A DNA stretch of 64,000 nt from Ordospora colligata OC4 (GCF_000803265.1 NW_014575406.1:62001-126000), one strand, 5' to 3'; shown: positions 25,688-36,370, counted from the first letter of the stretch. Notes: generated by a model not told the origin, from the sequence alone. Numbers and translations are program-made.

Positions 25688-27001
25688 TCAAGGGTTTGGT
25701 TTTCTATACGTGGTTGTTCTTTCCTGATCTAAACTTCTTCTTGCTGCATTCAAGCCATCTTTTAGGAAAGGAGCTCTTCTTCCAAACAATAATCTTGCTG
25801 ATGGGCCTTCCTCTGTTTTAATGACATGCGTTGTTTTTTTCGGAATAATCATTACATCAGGTTTTTGTCTGTTTATCTTATCCGACTCCTGTTGCATGAT
25901 TCTTTGTAACTCATTTCGGATTTTCTCTTCTATCAGTGATTCTTGATTTTCAATTGCTTGTAAACTTTTTGAGTCTATTTTCTGCAAAATTCGTTCAGAT
26001 TTGTCTGATGGCTTGTTTGTATGTATATTTCGTATAGAATGATTAATGTTAATATCATTATCCCTACCATGCTCTATTCCACCTTTTGCTATCCAAACCA
26101 TCTGTTTTTCATCCATCATGTGATTCATATCAGAATCCCAATCAGTCGTTTTTTTCAAATCCTGCGCAAAGTCTGCTCCATATGATTGTTCACTTTGATT
26201 TGCAAACAATTCTGCATTGCTCTGCATTTCAAGTCCATTACCAATCATAGATGCTCCTTTAACGCTTTGAATCTGTTGTTTGTCATTTGAATTAGACTCT
26301 AGCTTCAATGGACTCGATATCTCAATTCCTTTTTCCTTTGCTGCATCAACTGTCTCTATATCTATTGCAAGCCCTTTCTGGCTATTCCAATTCAATGCTC
26401 TAGAAAATATTTCAAACCTTGCACTTGAATCTCTGGAGCATTGCTTAAGCATCTTCATAAACTCATTCGTATTCACATCTCGTGCAAACTTATCAAAAAC
26501 ATCTGGATTCTTCTCTTTGACTGGATTAGGTACGTCTATGCCGAAAAAGTTACGCATCCAGGAAAGCGTTGCATAAACAATCTTTGTAAACATCTCATCC
26601 TCAAGAACATCGCTAGAGACCATGTTGCTAACAAACCTGCTGTTGCACGGTGATTCTGACACATACTTCTCACGCTCTTCATCAGGACTTGCAGATGCAA
26701 CAAGAATCACGTTTGCAGGTATGTCCTTCAACGCTTCTATTCGTGTATCCAGACTTTCGTCTCCGCCAGTGATCGATATACTTTGATACTCAGGCTTCAT
26801 CAGGTAATCATCATATGCCATGAAGTCTAAAAGATTGATTTTTGTCCCATACTGATGAAAGTGTGTGTTGAATTTATCAAGCATTTGTTCTATGACATAC
26901 CGATACATTTCCCTAGCTTCCTTTAATCCGGGCTTTTCATACAGCAAAACCAGGTTGATTGCTTGCATGAATGCAAATGGTAGTAAAAACATAATTTTCA
27001 T
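25688..27001 (-). CDS. predicted secreted protein of unknown function
   Basis: This is a 437-residue protein with leader MKIMFLLPFAFMQAINLVLL. The first 180 residues appear folded, with a mixed strand/helix pattern (KINLLDFMAYDDYL, ANVILVASASPDEERE, FTKIVYATLSWMRNFFGID). The remainder is polar, Gln/Ser/Lys-rich and likely disordered, ending in a basic stretch. The segment VILVASAS...NSRFVSN...MFTKIVYATLSWMRNFF resembles in layout VVLLYNCS...VTIVRQ...FAETELMKIKSILINSF in the protein at 27,324-28,127, so the two may be distant relatives (inference). The ATG context AAACAATGA is shared with the two preceding secreted genes. Confidence 0.65.
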   Translation of the reverse strand: MKIMFLLPFAFMQAINLVLLYEKPGLKEAREMYRYVIEQMLDKFNTHFHQYGTKINLLDFMAYDDYLMKPEYQSISITGGDESLDTRIEALKDIPANVILVASASPDEEREKYVSESPCNSRFVSNMVSSDVLEDEMFTKIVYATLSWMRNFFGIDVPNPVKEKNPDVFDKFARDVNTNEFMKMLKQCSRDSSARFEIFSRALNWNSQKGLAIDIETVDAAKEKGIEISSPLKLESNSNDKQQIQSVKGASMIGNGLEMQSNAELFANQSEQSYGADFAQDLKKTTDWDSDMNHMMDEKQMVWIAKGGIEHGRDNDININHSIRNIHTNKPSDKSERILQKIDSKSLQAIENQESLIEEKIRNELQRIMQQESDKINRQKPDVMIIPKKTTHVIKTEEGPSARLLFGRRAPFLKDGLNAARRSLDQERTTTYRKPNP

Positions 27002-27323
27002 TGTTTATGGTATTGCTACAGGCTTACATTTGCTGTTATGTTTCACATCATCAATATACATGCCGATACATAACATGCTTGTCTATAAGTCATGCATATT
27101 ATTAATGATAAATAATAAATGTAGATAGATAAGACAAATAACAGTGCCACATCATAAATGTACTTTGATGCATTGGTGATCAATTAACAATTATACAGTA
27201 ATAATTTATAATCATATGCTTAATTAATGTGGATTAGTCTAGGAACTGCTACATCATGTGAAACACATTGCTTTACATCGGGTTTCAGGTTATGAATAAA
27301 TACACACTGACTGCGTCAATGAT
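27002..27323. other. AT-rich divergent intergenic region
   Basis: This 322-bp space separates two divergent secreted-protein genes. It is AT-rich with several short TATA-like stretches. I see no open frame, RNA gene or CCC run close to either start; a GGG lies about 45 bp before the rightward ATG. Confidence 0.5.
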
Positions 27324-28127
27324 ATGTTCAGAGAAAGAATTTTGTTGGTACTCTTGATGGCAGGACTAGGCGTATGCCGATCACTAACCGATATAGAGAT
27401 AGAAGATCTCAACAGCTACATTGATGACAGTAATTACTATAATGAAAGTAAACCTAACTACAGTACATACACTAATGGGAATGTCCAAGTGATCAACGAA
27501 AATAACAATTCACCTGCAAACAGAGTTGTTAACATTGAGGTATATGTTTCAGAGAAGTCAAGGGATAAGTATACCAGCATAGGCTTGTCGATTGATAATA
27601 TTGTAAAAGAAATGGCGGATGAGTTAGAGAAACTAATCAACGAAAGTATGGGCTCAGGCAAACATGCGCATGATAGCAAATACAAAAAACCGTTTAAGAT
27701 TAATGCAGAGGTCCAAGCAGCAATGCCCAATGGTGTTGACCTAGACGTGTGTGATGGAGATATTGGAAACTTTAAGAGAGGACTGTACAAGGTAGATGAA
27801 CAGAGAAAGACAAAAAATCCGGTGGTTCTTCTGTACAATTGTTCCTCAACTATGTATTCTTCATACTTTTCATCAGCACTTCTTCCATTACCGGTTACTA
27901 TTGTGAGACAGATTCCAGAGTGTTTAAATGATGTAGCATCGTTTGCAGAGACCGAGCTGATGAAGATCAAGTCTATTCTGATCAATTCATTTTATACTTC
28001 GATAGGATCGTATGAGGATGGAGTGTTAGAGTATGACGAGATAGTATCTGGAGACCAGATCCTGAGACCTTTCCGGTTAATCGGCAAACGCATGCCCTTG
28101 TTTGGAGGATCGTGCTACAAAGATTAA
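27324..28127 (+). CDS. predicted secreted protein of unknown function
   Basis: This is a 267-residue protein with leader MFRERILLVLLMAGLGVCRS. Residues 60-200 look folded: RVVNIEVYVSEKSRD, a helical stretch, PFKINAEVQAAMPNGVDLDV, then NPVVLLYNCSS. Three to four cysteines follow the leader and could pair. The middle part resembles in layout the folded part of the divergent neighbour at 25,688-27,001. No domain is recognised. It is the fourth and last gene of the secreted cluster and the only one on the plus strand. Confidence 0.65.
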   Translation: MFRERILLVLLMAGLGVCRSLTDIEIEDLNSYIDDSNYYNESKPNYSTYTNGNVQVINENNNSPANRVVNIEVYVSEKSRDKYTSIGLSIDNIVKEMADELEKLINESMGSGKHAHDSKYKKPFKINAEVQAAMPNGVDLDVCDGDIGNFKRGLYKVDEQRKTKNPVVLLYNCSSTMYSSYFSSALLPLPVTIVRQIPECLNDVASFAETELMKIKSILINSFYTSIGSYEDGVLEYDEIVSGDQILRPFRLIGKRMPLFGGSCYKD

Positions 28128-28182
28128 AGTAATTTATGATTATTGGAGAGTATTTTTGTGTGAAAATTGGTCCCTCCGAGGA

Positions 28183-28878
28183 ATGAGCTTAACAGAAGAG
28201 GAAGCAGATAAGAGGCAGGAAGATAATTTAAATAAAGAAGAGGTGAAGAAGAGTGTGCATAATGAGGATGAGGTGAAGAAGAGTGTGCATAATGAGGATG
28301 AGGTGAAGAAGAGTGTGAGTGAAGAAGTACGTAGTACAGAGGAGGGGAAGCAGGTAAAGGAAAATCCATTTCTTACGACATCTGTTCCCAAGAAGGATGA
28401 ATTTAAAGCATGCAGCACGGAAGAGGAGCTTGATGAAAGTAGTATAATAGAAAAACAGGAGAAATTTCTTGATGAGAACCAAGAGGACGAGGTATTGTTT
28501 AAAGCGAAGTGCAAGTTGTATTACTTTGCGAAGGAGACGAATAGTCTTGAAGAGCGTGCTCAAGGGACGATGATTATTGGAAAGCACCCAAAGACTAATC
28601 TTGTGCGAATTGTTGTGTTCAGGGAACAGATTGGAAGACTGGGATGCAACCATTACATCAATCCTGCGCTTAAGGCACAGGCACACAAGAAGATGGCGAA
28701 TGGATGGATGTGGATGACTACAGAGGATACTGTTGAGTCTGATGCATTGAGGGACAAAAAGCAGCTGCTTGTTGTGAAGTTTAATTCTGAAGAGGACTCA
28801 GTGAGGTTTGGAGAGGAGTATGAGTCTGGAAGACGCCACAACGATATGGTGCTTGAAGAACGAAAGAATAAAGATTGA
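28183..28878 (+). CDS. YRB1: RanBP1-domain protein (Yrb1/Nup2-like)
   Basis: This is a 231-residue protein. A disordered acidic N-terminus includes tandem copies of VKKSVHNEDE (three in a row, the last diverged). The Ran-binding domain occupies about residues 100-225: FKAKCKLYYFAKET, ERAQGTMIIGKHPKTNLVRIVVFREQ, CNHYINPALK, ANGWMWMTTED and LLVVKFNSEEDSVRFGEEYE, all in family order. It binds Ran-GTP and helps cargo release in nuclear transport. A soluble Yrb1 or a truncated Nup2-like nucleoporin are the two options. TCCCTCCGAGGA precedes the ATG; the frame extends upstream only via TTG. Confidence 0.88.
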   Translation: MSLTEEEADKRQEDNLNKEEVKKSVHNEDEVKKSVHNEDEVKKSVSEEVRSTEEGKQVKENPFLTTSVPKKDEFKACSTEEELDESSIIEKQEKFLDENQEDEVLFKAKCKLYYFAKETNSLEERAQGTMIIGKHPKTNLVRIVVFREQIGRLGCNHYINPALKAQAHKKMANGWMWMTTEDTVESDALRDKKQLLVVKFNSEEDSVRFGEEYESGRRHNDMVLEERKNKD

Positions 28879-28971
28879 TATGGTGTTTTTGATTTTGAAG
28901 CATGTTTGAAACGACTAACTCGATTTGCTAATTTTGAAACGCAATGGATAAACTAATAGAGTGTGTTCGAG

Positions 28972-29625
28972 ATGATGGATCTTGTCTGTGGCCTTGAGAA
29001 TGCATTGGAGAGTTTAGAAGGGGCACTGGAGGAAGCTCGATGTAGGCGAGAATTGAAGGCAAGAATTAATGCAGAGAAGAGTATATTGAAGCATTTGATG
29101 AGTATGAGTGAGAGCATTATGGTGATTAACCACAGATGCCTTAATTTGAGATGTAGAAGTGAAGTACTTCGAGAAAGTAGCCAGAGTGAAGCTTATGATG
29201 ATACAGTTGATAAGCAAAGACAGAAAGCAAAGGAAAGGGTAGTGGCACTGATTAACACAATCGGATTAAGGGCAATGAATGGATTTAGAATTGTGCTTGA
29301 GAAGCATGAAGGTGCTGATGATTCAAATCTTCTGAAGATGAAGTACGCAGATTTGAGAGTTAAACATTTGTTACTGATGCTCAAATCTATGTCTGAACAT
29401 GATGCGCTTGCAAGGGTTTTGCTTGTTCTAAGCCAAGGCGACTTGGAAAATGATATAAGATTTAGAAAGCTTGTTTGTGAGACTGTGTCTGAAGTAGATA
29501 GATTTGATTCGCTTGAGATGGCAAAGATGAGTGTGCAGTTTATGATATCGAGGAAATATGTTGAGGATATAATAAGACTGAAGACTGATCCAGTGATTCG
29601 CAAGTATCTTGATAGAAAGTGCTAA
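28972..29625 (+). CDS. unrecognised helical protein
   Basis: This is a 217-residue, almost entirely helical protein rich in Leu, Arg, Glu and Met. The N-terminal 60 residues (MMDLVCGLENALESLEGALEE onward) could form a coiled coil. I see no motif that assigns a family. The start is the first ATG of the frame; the upstream part opens only at GTG, and an out-of-frame ATG lies at 28,943. It sits between the RanBP1-domain gene and a propeller-like gene on the same strand, without a CCC run. Confidence 0.65.
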   Translation: MMDLVCGLENALESLEGALEEARCRRELKARINAEKSILKHLMSMSESIMVINHRCLNLRCRSEVLRESSQSEAYDDTVDKQRQKAKERVVALINTIGLRAMNGFRIVLEKHEGADDSNLLKMKYADLRVKHLLLMLKSMSEHDALARVLLVLSQGDLENDIRFRKLVCETVSEVDRFDSLEMAKMSVQFMISRKYVEDIIRLKTDPVIRKYLDRKC

Positions 29626-29682
29626 TGATTAATTTGTATATGTATATGTATTTATATCAGTATCAGTAGCGCATAATGCATA

Positions 29683-31449
29683 ATGCATGAATTCTGTTGT
29701 GAATTAAAACGGTTGTATGATCTTGCAGAAACTGAAAATTTTGTGGCCCTTGAGATGTTAAATGGAGATAACAGAAAGATATTTATCTGTGATAGAGCTA
29801 TATACAAGATAAGGGAGGAGATGGTGGAGGAGTATGACAAGAGTGGACTTGTGATGATCAGAGCACGATCTTTCCATAAGTTTAGGGTTGCAAAGAGATA
29901 TGGAGAAAGATATTATTTTTTGACTCGAGGAAGCGTGCTTGTGTATGAGGATCTGTTTGGAGAGCCGTTAGAGGAAGTCGAAGTGTATGGGGAGAATGTT
30001 GTTGATTTTCATGTGCATGAAGGAAAGGTGTTTAGTCTTGTCAGAAGAATAGGCAGATGTATTGGGTTTGATGATCTTCATGAAATAATGTTTGATTTCC
30101 AGTCTGGTGCGTATTTCTGGGATGAAGGATACTTTTACATTAGCACAAACAAGAATTTGAGTAGATTTGATATTGCTACAAGACATACTGAGGAGATTCT
30201 GAAAGATGTGAGCATTAAGTATTTTATTGTGAATTTTGGAATGATAGTTTATGTGGATAATGCAAATATCATACAGGTTATCAAGAAGAATGTAAGGCTC
30301 TCGTATCATTACCACTCACATGCGGTTGTAGGAATTGTTGTTACACCTCTTGAGAGTCTGCTTGTGGTTAGTAAGAATAAAAAGCTTACAAGGCTGGAAA
30401 CACGCAGAGATGAGAGGATGGCGTTATCATCTTTTGATGGGGATGTGGTTGATTTTGTGTATGAGGGAGAATGTGTGTATGTGCTGACAGCATTTAGTTT
30501 GGTTGTGTATGACATGAAGAGTGGAACAGAGAAGGGAAGAGTCTACTCATTGCCTAATTTTGAGTACTGCAAGCTTTTCAGAGCCAAGAGTACAGAAGAG
30601 GAGGATCCAGGAAAGGAGATTTTTGAGCGGAATGTGAAGAAGACAAAGGTTGTGATTCCGTATGTGTTTTTGAGGGACGAGAATATGATTTCTGAGAGGA
30701 GTCTTGTGGTGATAAAAGGGAGTTATGTGTTTTTGTATGATCTTGATTTAGAGGAGGTTGAGAAAGTTGCGTATTTTGAGGGAGCAGACTGTTTTTATTC
30801 TAACGGGTGTGTGATTACAATGTCTGGAAGGATGCATGGAGGAAGGACCATGAAGACTTACCGGATTGGCGGAGAAGGAATGCGCTTGATGCAAAGTAGG
30901 GAGTGTGTGAATGTGGCAAATGTGCCTGAGGATATTGTGCTTGATGGGGACAGGTTGCTTATGTACTTTGACGGGAGTTTTGTTGAGGTTGTAGAGGCAG
31001 GGATATTGAGACGCCTGAAGACTGGGATGATCAGGCAGATAGAGGAAACTGAAGGAGGAGTTTTTGTACTGGATGGACGTGGAATATGCAAGATTGGTAC
31101 AGGAGAGTGGATTCTTGAAGACAAAGAGATTGCGTCTTTTTGCATGTCAGGGAAGATGCTATTTGTATCGTTTCTTGGGGATGGCGTGATTGGATTTCAG
31201 ATGCAGGATGGAGCAAGCGAGGAGAAGCTGGTTGAGGATGTGAATGTGATAGATGTTTTTTCAAAGGATTCTGTGATGGTGACATCCCATGTTGATGAGG
31301 ATGTGGTTATTTTGAGGAGATACAGGAAGCATGGAGAAGAGTGGATTAAGGATAAAGAGATGAGTATTGGAGATAAGATAAGTAAGGTTGTGCATGAGAA
31401 TGTGTATCTTTCTGTGGCAAATAAGCTACACAAGGTGGGATTTGAGTGA
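29683..31449 (+). CDS. beta-propeller-like protein, possible Utp subunit
   Basis: This is a 588-residue protein dominated by short beta-strands in a repeated pattern such as VVDFVYEGECVYVLTAFSLVVYD and VFVLDGRGICKIGTGEW, suggesting one or two WD-like propellers with few classical WD pairs. An acidic/basic insert with STEEEDPGKEIFERNVKKTK lies near residue 310. Proteins of this type in fungi include the t-UTP and other small-subunit processome propellers (for example Utp17), but the match is only by architecture. Vacuolar sorting or nucleoporin propellers are alternatives. There is no CCC run before the ATG. Confidence 0.65.
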   Translation: MHEFCCELKRLYDLAETENFVALEMLNGDNRKIFICDRAIYKIREEMVEEYDKSGLVMIRARSFHKFRVAKRYGERYYFLTRGSVLVYEDLFGEPLEEVEVYGENVVDFHVHEGKVFSLVRRIGRCIGFDDLHEIMFDFQSGAYFWDEGYFYISTNKNLSRFDIATRHTEEILKDVSIKYFIVNFGMIVYVDNANIIQVIKKNVRLSYHYHSHAVVGIVVTPLESLLVVSKNKKLTRLETRRDERMALSSFDGDVVDFVYEGECVYVLTAFSLVVYDMKSGTEKGRVYSLPNFEYCKLFRAKSTEEEDPGKEIFERNVKKTKVVIPYVFLRDENMISERSLVVIKGSYVFLYDLDLEEVEKVAYFEGADCFYSNGCVITMSGRMHGGRTMKTYRIGGEGMRLMQSRECVNVANVPEDIVLDGDRLLMYFDGSFVEVVEAGILRRLKTGMIRQIEETEGGVFVLDGRGICKIGTGEWILEDKEIASFCMSGKMLFVSFLGDGVIGFQMQDGASEEKLVEDVNVIDVFSKDSVMVTSHVDEDVVILRRYRKHGEEWIKDKEMSIGDKISKVVHENVYLSVANKLHKVGFE

Positions 31450-31481
31450 TATTTCTTTGCATAAATAAATGATTTATTTGC

Positions 31482-32522
31482 ATGCTTGGATATTTTGTGT
31501 CATTGTTGAGAGCCTGGATGAGTTTCCGAAGGGTTCAGGATGTGAGGGCACAAAGTGTTTTGAGATCTGGGTATAGAGTGATTGATCGATTATTTAGAAT
31601 GTATAGGAATGGAGAGATGAATGATGAAGATTATATGAATAAGCTAGTGAAGCTAAAAGAATTGATGAATAAGAAGATTGACGAAGTAGAAGAGTGCATG
31701 AAGGTTACATCGACGAGGGTAATGCCTAGTGATATTTTACATGTATTTATTATGGAGCATTTAGAGCATAATGGATATTTTCTGAGTGCATCTTTACTGG
31801 CACGTAGGCTTGAAGTTGAGGAGTATTCTGAGGAATGTTTTTATCTAAGGTTGCATGAAATGAAAAATATGATTGAGGAGGGAGAATTTGAAGATGCATT
31901 AGATTTTTGTAAAGAAAACAGATCTGAACTGAAGAGGCTTGGCGATTCTGAAAGTCTGCATCTTGAGAATGACCTGAAGGTGCAAAAGTTCCTGTTAATG
32001 TGCAAGAATAAGGAGATTTGCAAAGCATTAGAGTTTGCTGGAAAAGAGCTCATAAAGATCCATAGAGATGTTAAGAAGTATTTGCCTGCTCTTGTTTTTG
32101 GAACAGATTTTGTAAGTGGCGATGTAGGAAGTGATGAAGACAAGGTTGCAGTGAGATTCTGTAGATGCATGTTAAGAATGTTTAAGCGAGGAGAGAAGTC
32201 TAGACTAATGCAGAGAATAGAATATGGAATGATGGCATACAAGACTCATAAATGTTTTGAAGATAGCAGCGATGAGAGATGTCCTAGTTGCTGTGCAGCG
32301 TTGAAGGTGAGAGAGGATGTACCTTTTAGCAAGCATGAGATAAGTATATTGCTGTGCAAAGGAAGCAAGGAGGTGATGGACGATTTGAATCAGCCCTATG
32401 TATTTGAGGATGGAAGTGTATATGGATCTAGGTATATTGGGTATTCTGAGATTATCTTTACGAGTCACAGGGATCGTTGTGACGAGAATACAAGCTATCC
32501 AAGATTGTGTTATATCATGTAG
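31482..32522 (+). CDS. FYV10: Fyv10/Gid9 (MAEA) subunit of the GID/CTLH ubiquitin ligase
   Basis: This is a 346-residue protein. A LisH-like element around residues 88-112 (ILHVFIMEHLEHNGYFLSAS) leads into a CTLH segment (KNMIEEGEFEDALDFCKENR, about 128-147) and CRA-like helices. The C-terminus is the degenerate RING of Gid9/MAEA: CPSCCAALK...LLCKGSKEVMD...PYVFEDGSVYG, matching the family pattern CPVC...H-x-LVC-x-SGEVMDE...NGYVYG. In yeast the complex marks gluconeogenic enzymes for degradation. Gid8 of the same complex is encoded at 54,232-54,918. An alternative start is an ATG at 31,518. Confidence 0.82.
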   Translation: MLGYFVSLLRAWMSFRRVQDVRAQSVLRSGYRVIDRLFRMYRNGEMNDEDYMNKLVKLKELMNKKIDEVEECMKVTSTRVMPSDILHVFIMEHLEHNGYFLSASLLARRLEVEEYSEECFYLRLHEMKNMIEEGEFEDALDFCKENRSELKRLGDSESLHLENDLKVQKFLLMCKNKEICKALEFAGKELIKIHRDVKKYLPALVFGTDFVSGDVGSDEDKVAVRFCRCMLRMFKRGEKSRLMQRIEYGMMAYKTHKCFEDSSDERCPSCCAALKVREDVPFSKHEISILLCKGSKEVMDDLNQPYVFEDGSVYGSRYIGYSEIIFTSHRDRCDENTSYPRLCYIM

Positions 32523-32703
32523 ATTGATTAATACAGGAATAAAATGTAGTTTAGTGAATTGATGAGTGTGAATGAGTGTTTTGATGAAAGATTATATTGT
32601 TATGATTATGTACTTCCTAATATGGACTGAATGAATCTAGAACTTTCTAGATGAATTAGAATTTGAGTAGTTGGTATATAAATTTGTTTGTGAGGTGAGG
32701 GTT

Positions 32704-34815
32704 ATGATTGGCGGATTGTTGTGGTTAGCGATGATTTTTTGCCGTGATGCGTCTAGAATGGAAGGATATAATGAGAGGTACAATGAGAAAGAGAGTGGGG
32801 TTGACCTTCGAGAGTCTGTTGCAGTAGGAATAGATCTAGGAACCACGTATAGTTGCATATGCGTGTGGAAGCCTTCTACAAAGGACACAGAGTTTGTGTA
32901 TGCAGAGAGTGGAGAGGAGACTTCACCGTCTGTAGTCAACTTTACGAAGGAGTTGGGACCTGATGGAAAGTCACTGAAGTATGAGGCGGTTGCTGGATGG
33001 CCAGGAAGCCAGAGATATAATGCAGATGGCAATGCAAACGCATATTTTTATGCATTTAAGAGGGCGATGGGTATTGATGACCTGTCAAATATTGACAAGA
33101 AGGTTGAGGAGATAAAGAATAATGCATCTGTTCCTATATTTGTAGAGAATGTTGGTGGAAAGCGAAGGGTTGCATACAAGCTGCAGGAGGATGGAAGTAA
33201 TGAGTATCAGTCTGTAACACCTGAGGAGCTTTCAAGCCATGTGCTAAGCATGCTCAAGAGTTATATTTTGAAGGATTATAACATCGAAGGGTTGACAATT
33301 ACTGTTCCTGCATATTTTAACCTTAACCAGGAGGCTGCAACAAGAGAAGCAGCAAAACTAGCAGGGCTTCCTACGCCGATTATATGGAAAGAGCCAGCAG
33401 CAGCAGCGTTTGCATATACGCATGACTTGACCAAGAAAGGCGTTTTTAAGAATGAAGACCTGAACAGTGATATGAGCATATGTGTATTTGATCTTGGAGG
33501 AGGTACGTTTGATGTTTCGATTGTTGAGCCATCTGATAAGTTGATGATGGTGATGGTCTATGAAGGAGACAACTACCTGGGAGGAGAGAATGTGAATGAC
33601 AATCTGACAAAATATTTTGCAGACTACATTAGGAAGCAGGTAGGATTTGATGTGATGGCTAACCAGAACGTGAAGCTGAGACTGAGGAATATTGTAGAGA
33701 GTATGAAGATTGAGTTATGTAACAAAGTTCGTGAGTCACCTGGAAGGAAATCTAATGAATTGGTGAGCAGGCCATTTATTTATGAAGGAGAGAAGTCGGT
33801 TGAGTTAAGCTTGTCGAATGAGAAGTTTAATGAGCTAAATGAGGGATTCTATATGAAGATAAGAAATGTGATGAATCGGTTACTTAACCAGGATGGGAAA
33901 GGAAATGGCGGATATGATAAGAATTTAGTGAGTAGGGTATTGCTTGTTGGAGGGTCTACAAGGATTCCGAAGGTGATTGATATTGTCGAGGAGATATTTG
34001 GAGCCAAGAAGATACATTATGAAGGAGTGGATGCAGATACGATAGTTGCGAGAGGAGCAGCGCTACATACTGCGCAGGAGATTGGGATGCTTGCAGATAA
34101 GATACAAACGATTGATACTATTCCTCTTTCGCTTGGGATATGTACAGAAGAAGATCGTTTTGATCAGATTATTGCAAAGGGTGAGTTCATACCTGCGCAT
34201 GGATCAAAGGAGTTTACTACGGCAAGTGATAATCAAACAAAAGTTAGGATACGCCTTGCACAAGGAGGAATGGAGAGCTTTAAGCAGAATATATATATTG
34301 GAGATATTGAGGTTGATCTTCCAGGGAATCAACCGAAAGGAATGCCAAGAATTGAGGTTTCGATTGATATGGGATCTGATGGAAAGATCCAATTGAGGGC
34401 TGAAGACAAACAGACAGGAAAAAATGCAAAGGCAGACTTTGACTCGAATGTTGCCAAGATGACTCCACAAGACATCAAAAGGATGGAGGAAAGAGTGTAT
34501 AGCGAAGAGAACAGGGAGTTGAAAGCGAAGAGAGATGTCATTAGACAATTTGAACACATTTTGGACATGACTGATAAGGGTGAAGACTTCAATAAGATTC
34601 CTGAGGAGGTGAAGAAGGATGCGCTTGAGCACATTGCAAAGATGAAGCTATGGCTTGAGAAGAACAAAGAGAGTTTATCAAGAGTTGAAATCGAGCATAA
34701 GCTACAACAGTTTGTAGATGAAATGAAAGGATATGTGCCGTCTCAACCCATTACAGAAGAGGTGCCATCACAGCCCGTGCCCGAAGAAAAGGAAGCAGGA
34801 AGGGAGGAGCTTTGA
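32704..34815 (+). CDS. KAR2: ER Hsp70 chaperone (BiP/Kar2)
   Basis: This is a 703-residue Hsp70. A signal peptide ([17 protein letters not shown]) precedes the ATPase domain, which has [13 protein letters not shown], the phosphate loop [15 protein letters not shown] and [13 protein letters not shown]. The substrate-binding domain starts about residue 425. Inserts relative to BiP are seen in the ATPase domain (for example [21 protein letters not shown] is family-like, but [12 protein letters not shown] is extra). The last four residues are REEL, a plausible HDEL-type ER retrieval signal. BiP imports and folds secretory proteins. A GGG run lies three bases before the chosen ATG. Confidence 0.92.
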   Translation: MIGGLLWLAMIFCRDASRMEGYNERYNEKESGVDLRESVAVGIDLGTTYSCICVWKPSTKDTEFVYAESGEETSPSVVNFTKELGPDGKSLKYEAVAGWPGSQRYNADGNANAYFYAFKRAMGIDDLSNIDKKVEEIKNNASVPIFVENVGGKRRVAYKLQEDGSNEYQSVTPEELSSHVLSMLKSYILKDYNIEGLTITVPAYFNLNQEAATREAAKLAGLPTPIIWKEPAAAAFAYTHDLTKKGVFKNEDLNSDMSICVFDLGGGTFDVSIVEPSDKLMMVMVYEGDNYLGGENVNDNLTKYFADYIRKQVGFDVMANQNVKLRLRNIVESMKIELCNKVRESPGRKSNELVSRPFIYEGEKSVELSLSNEKFNELNEGFYMKIRNVMNRLLNQDGKGNGGYDKNLVSRVLLVGGSTRIPKVIDIVEEIFGAKKIHYEGVDADTIVARGAALHTAQEIGMLADKIQTIDTIPLSLGICTEEDRFDQIIAKGEFIPAHGSKEFTTASDNQTKVRIRLAQGGMESFKQNIYIGDIEVDLPGNQPKGMPRIEVSIDMGSDGKIQLRAEDKQTGKNAKADFDSNVAKMTPQDIKRMEERVYSEENRELKAKRDVIRQFEHILDMTDKGEDFNKIPEEVKKDALEHIAKMKLWLEKNKESLSRVEIEHKLQQFVDEMKGYVPSQPITEEVPSQPVPEEKEAGREEL

Positions 34816-35109
34816 TTTTTCTATTAAATGTGCTACTTCGTTTAAAGTTTTGTGGATTCATTATGTGTTGTTGTGTAGTATTTGTTATAAGGGTAGAAGC
34901 AGAGATATTTTTGTGGATTTATGTGAAGATATTTTTATAATAAATGATCTTTGATGCTTTATAAACAATGAATTTATGTGGTTAATTTCGTTACATGTAA
35001 CATCAAGGTATAATTATTGTATAATAGGATACGTTTGGTAATTGTTACATAATGTAAAATCCATTGTTGCCTAGTCCTAATATAAATGAGAATTACAAAC
35101 TGTGTATAT

Positions 35110-36370
35110 GAGGATATATGTTTAATGGGTATTCTAGTGACAGAAACAAATCTTGAGATATGGGAATGTAAGATAAAATCAATTGATGGGCTATAAAAGT
35201 ACACATGTCTGGCTGAACTAAAGTCTTCTGAATGTGAAGGATTGATAGTAATGGAAATTCCATCAACTATGCAAAATTTAACATATCTCAATATTTCTTT
35301 CGGTGCTGAACTCAAGGATGTGTTATGATTAAGTGGATGAAGAAGTTGCAAACTATTAATTTTTATCATAATAAAAACATAACACAACTTGATGTGAGTG
35401 GAATGGCTTAGAATTTACGATTGTTATATGCTGAAAGAGATATATTGAGATTAGATAAATTGAAAAAACTAGATTAACTGTATATTGGAACAAATTATGG
35501 TATAGCAAAGTTCGATGTGAGTAAATTTGTGAATGCTAAGCGTTTTAGTGTTTGGGGGCTTTCTGCATGATAGGAGATAGTATCATTAGACGGAATAGAA
35601 TTTTTAACCCACCGTTATATCATAAACAATCATAGCACAATACAACTCATTGTAGGTTCATTAGTAAAACTGAAATATATATCCATTTGAGGATCTAAGA
35701 CATTGCAGTAAATTATAGGCCTGAACAAAGTAGCGTAATTTGATTACTTTAAATTGGCAGATACTCCAATGTAACAAAGATGGATTTAAGTGAGATGTTA
35801 TCACTGAAATAACTGGATATGTATAGATGTTTTGCATCACAAGAGATAATGGGATTAGATAAGTTAACAAAATTAAGTTGCATGGAGCTAATCCTAACCT
35901 ATCAATACAACTTGATATAATTAGATTAAAAACTAAAGAGATTTAAGATTCAAGAATGCACAATACTACAAAAGAGAATAGGATTAAATAAATTAGTAAT
36001 CATATTATGTATTAATCTCTGGAATAGCCCTAATATAACAACAATACAATTGCATTGTTGAATTAAAGAAAATTACACTCTGGAGTAATAAAAACTTAAG
36101 AATATAGTAGGAATCGAAAGTTTATGTGAGCTGAGAAAAATAGACGATTTTGACATCAGTCACGTAATAATTACATTGTACCATGGTCAATGATTAATCT
36201 GGCAAATAATGAGAGAATACCCTTAATTGAGATTACAGGCTGTAAACTTATTGCAAGAAGTGATGGGGAAAATACAGCATGATATAAGGATTTGATAAAT
36301 TCATTTCCTACAAATAGGATTAAAGGATTAGAAACATTATTAGAAAAATATTCAAAATTCACTTTAATGA
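35110..36370 (+). pseudogene. decayed leucine-rich-repeat gene
   Basis: Read across frames, the plus strand shows many repeats of the form L-x2-L-x-L-x-I-x-LDVS, for example TTQLDVSGMA, LRLDKLKKLD, KFDVSKF and MGLDKLTKLS. They are interrupted by numerous TAA, TAG and TGA codons and by shifts of frame, and no start with a long frame exists. The repeat type is like the DVS-containing LRRs of surface-type proteins in some microsporidia and bacteria. This is therefore an old, non-functional LRR gene. It is the leftmost part of the AT-rich decayed island and opposite in direction to the other remnants. Confidence 0.65.

Noticed and set aside
34974..35387. Minus-strand 137-codon frame
   Set aside because: It lies over the start of the plus-strand LRR remnant, has no start motif and a random composition.
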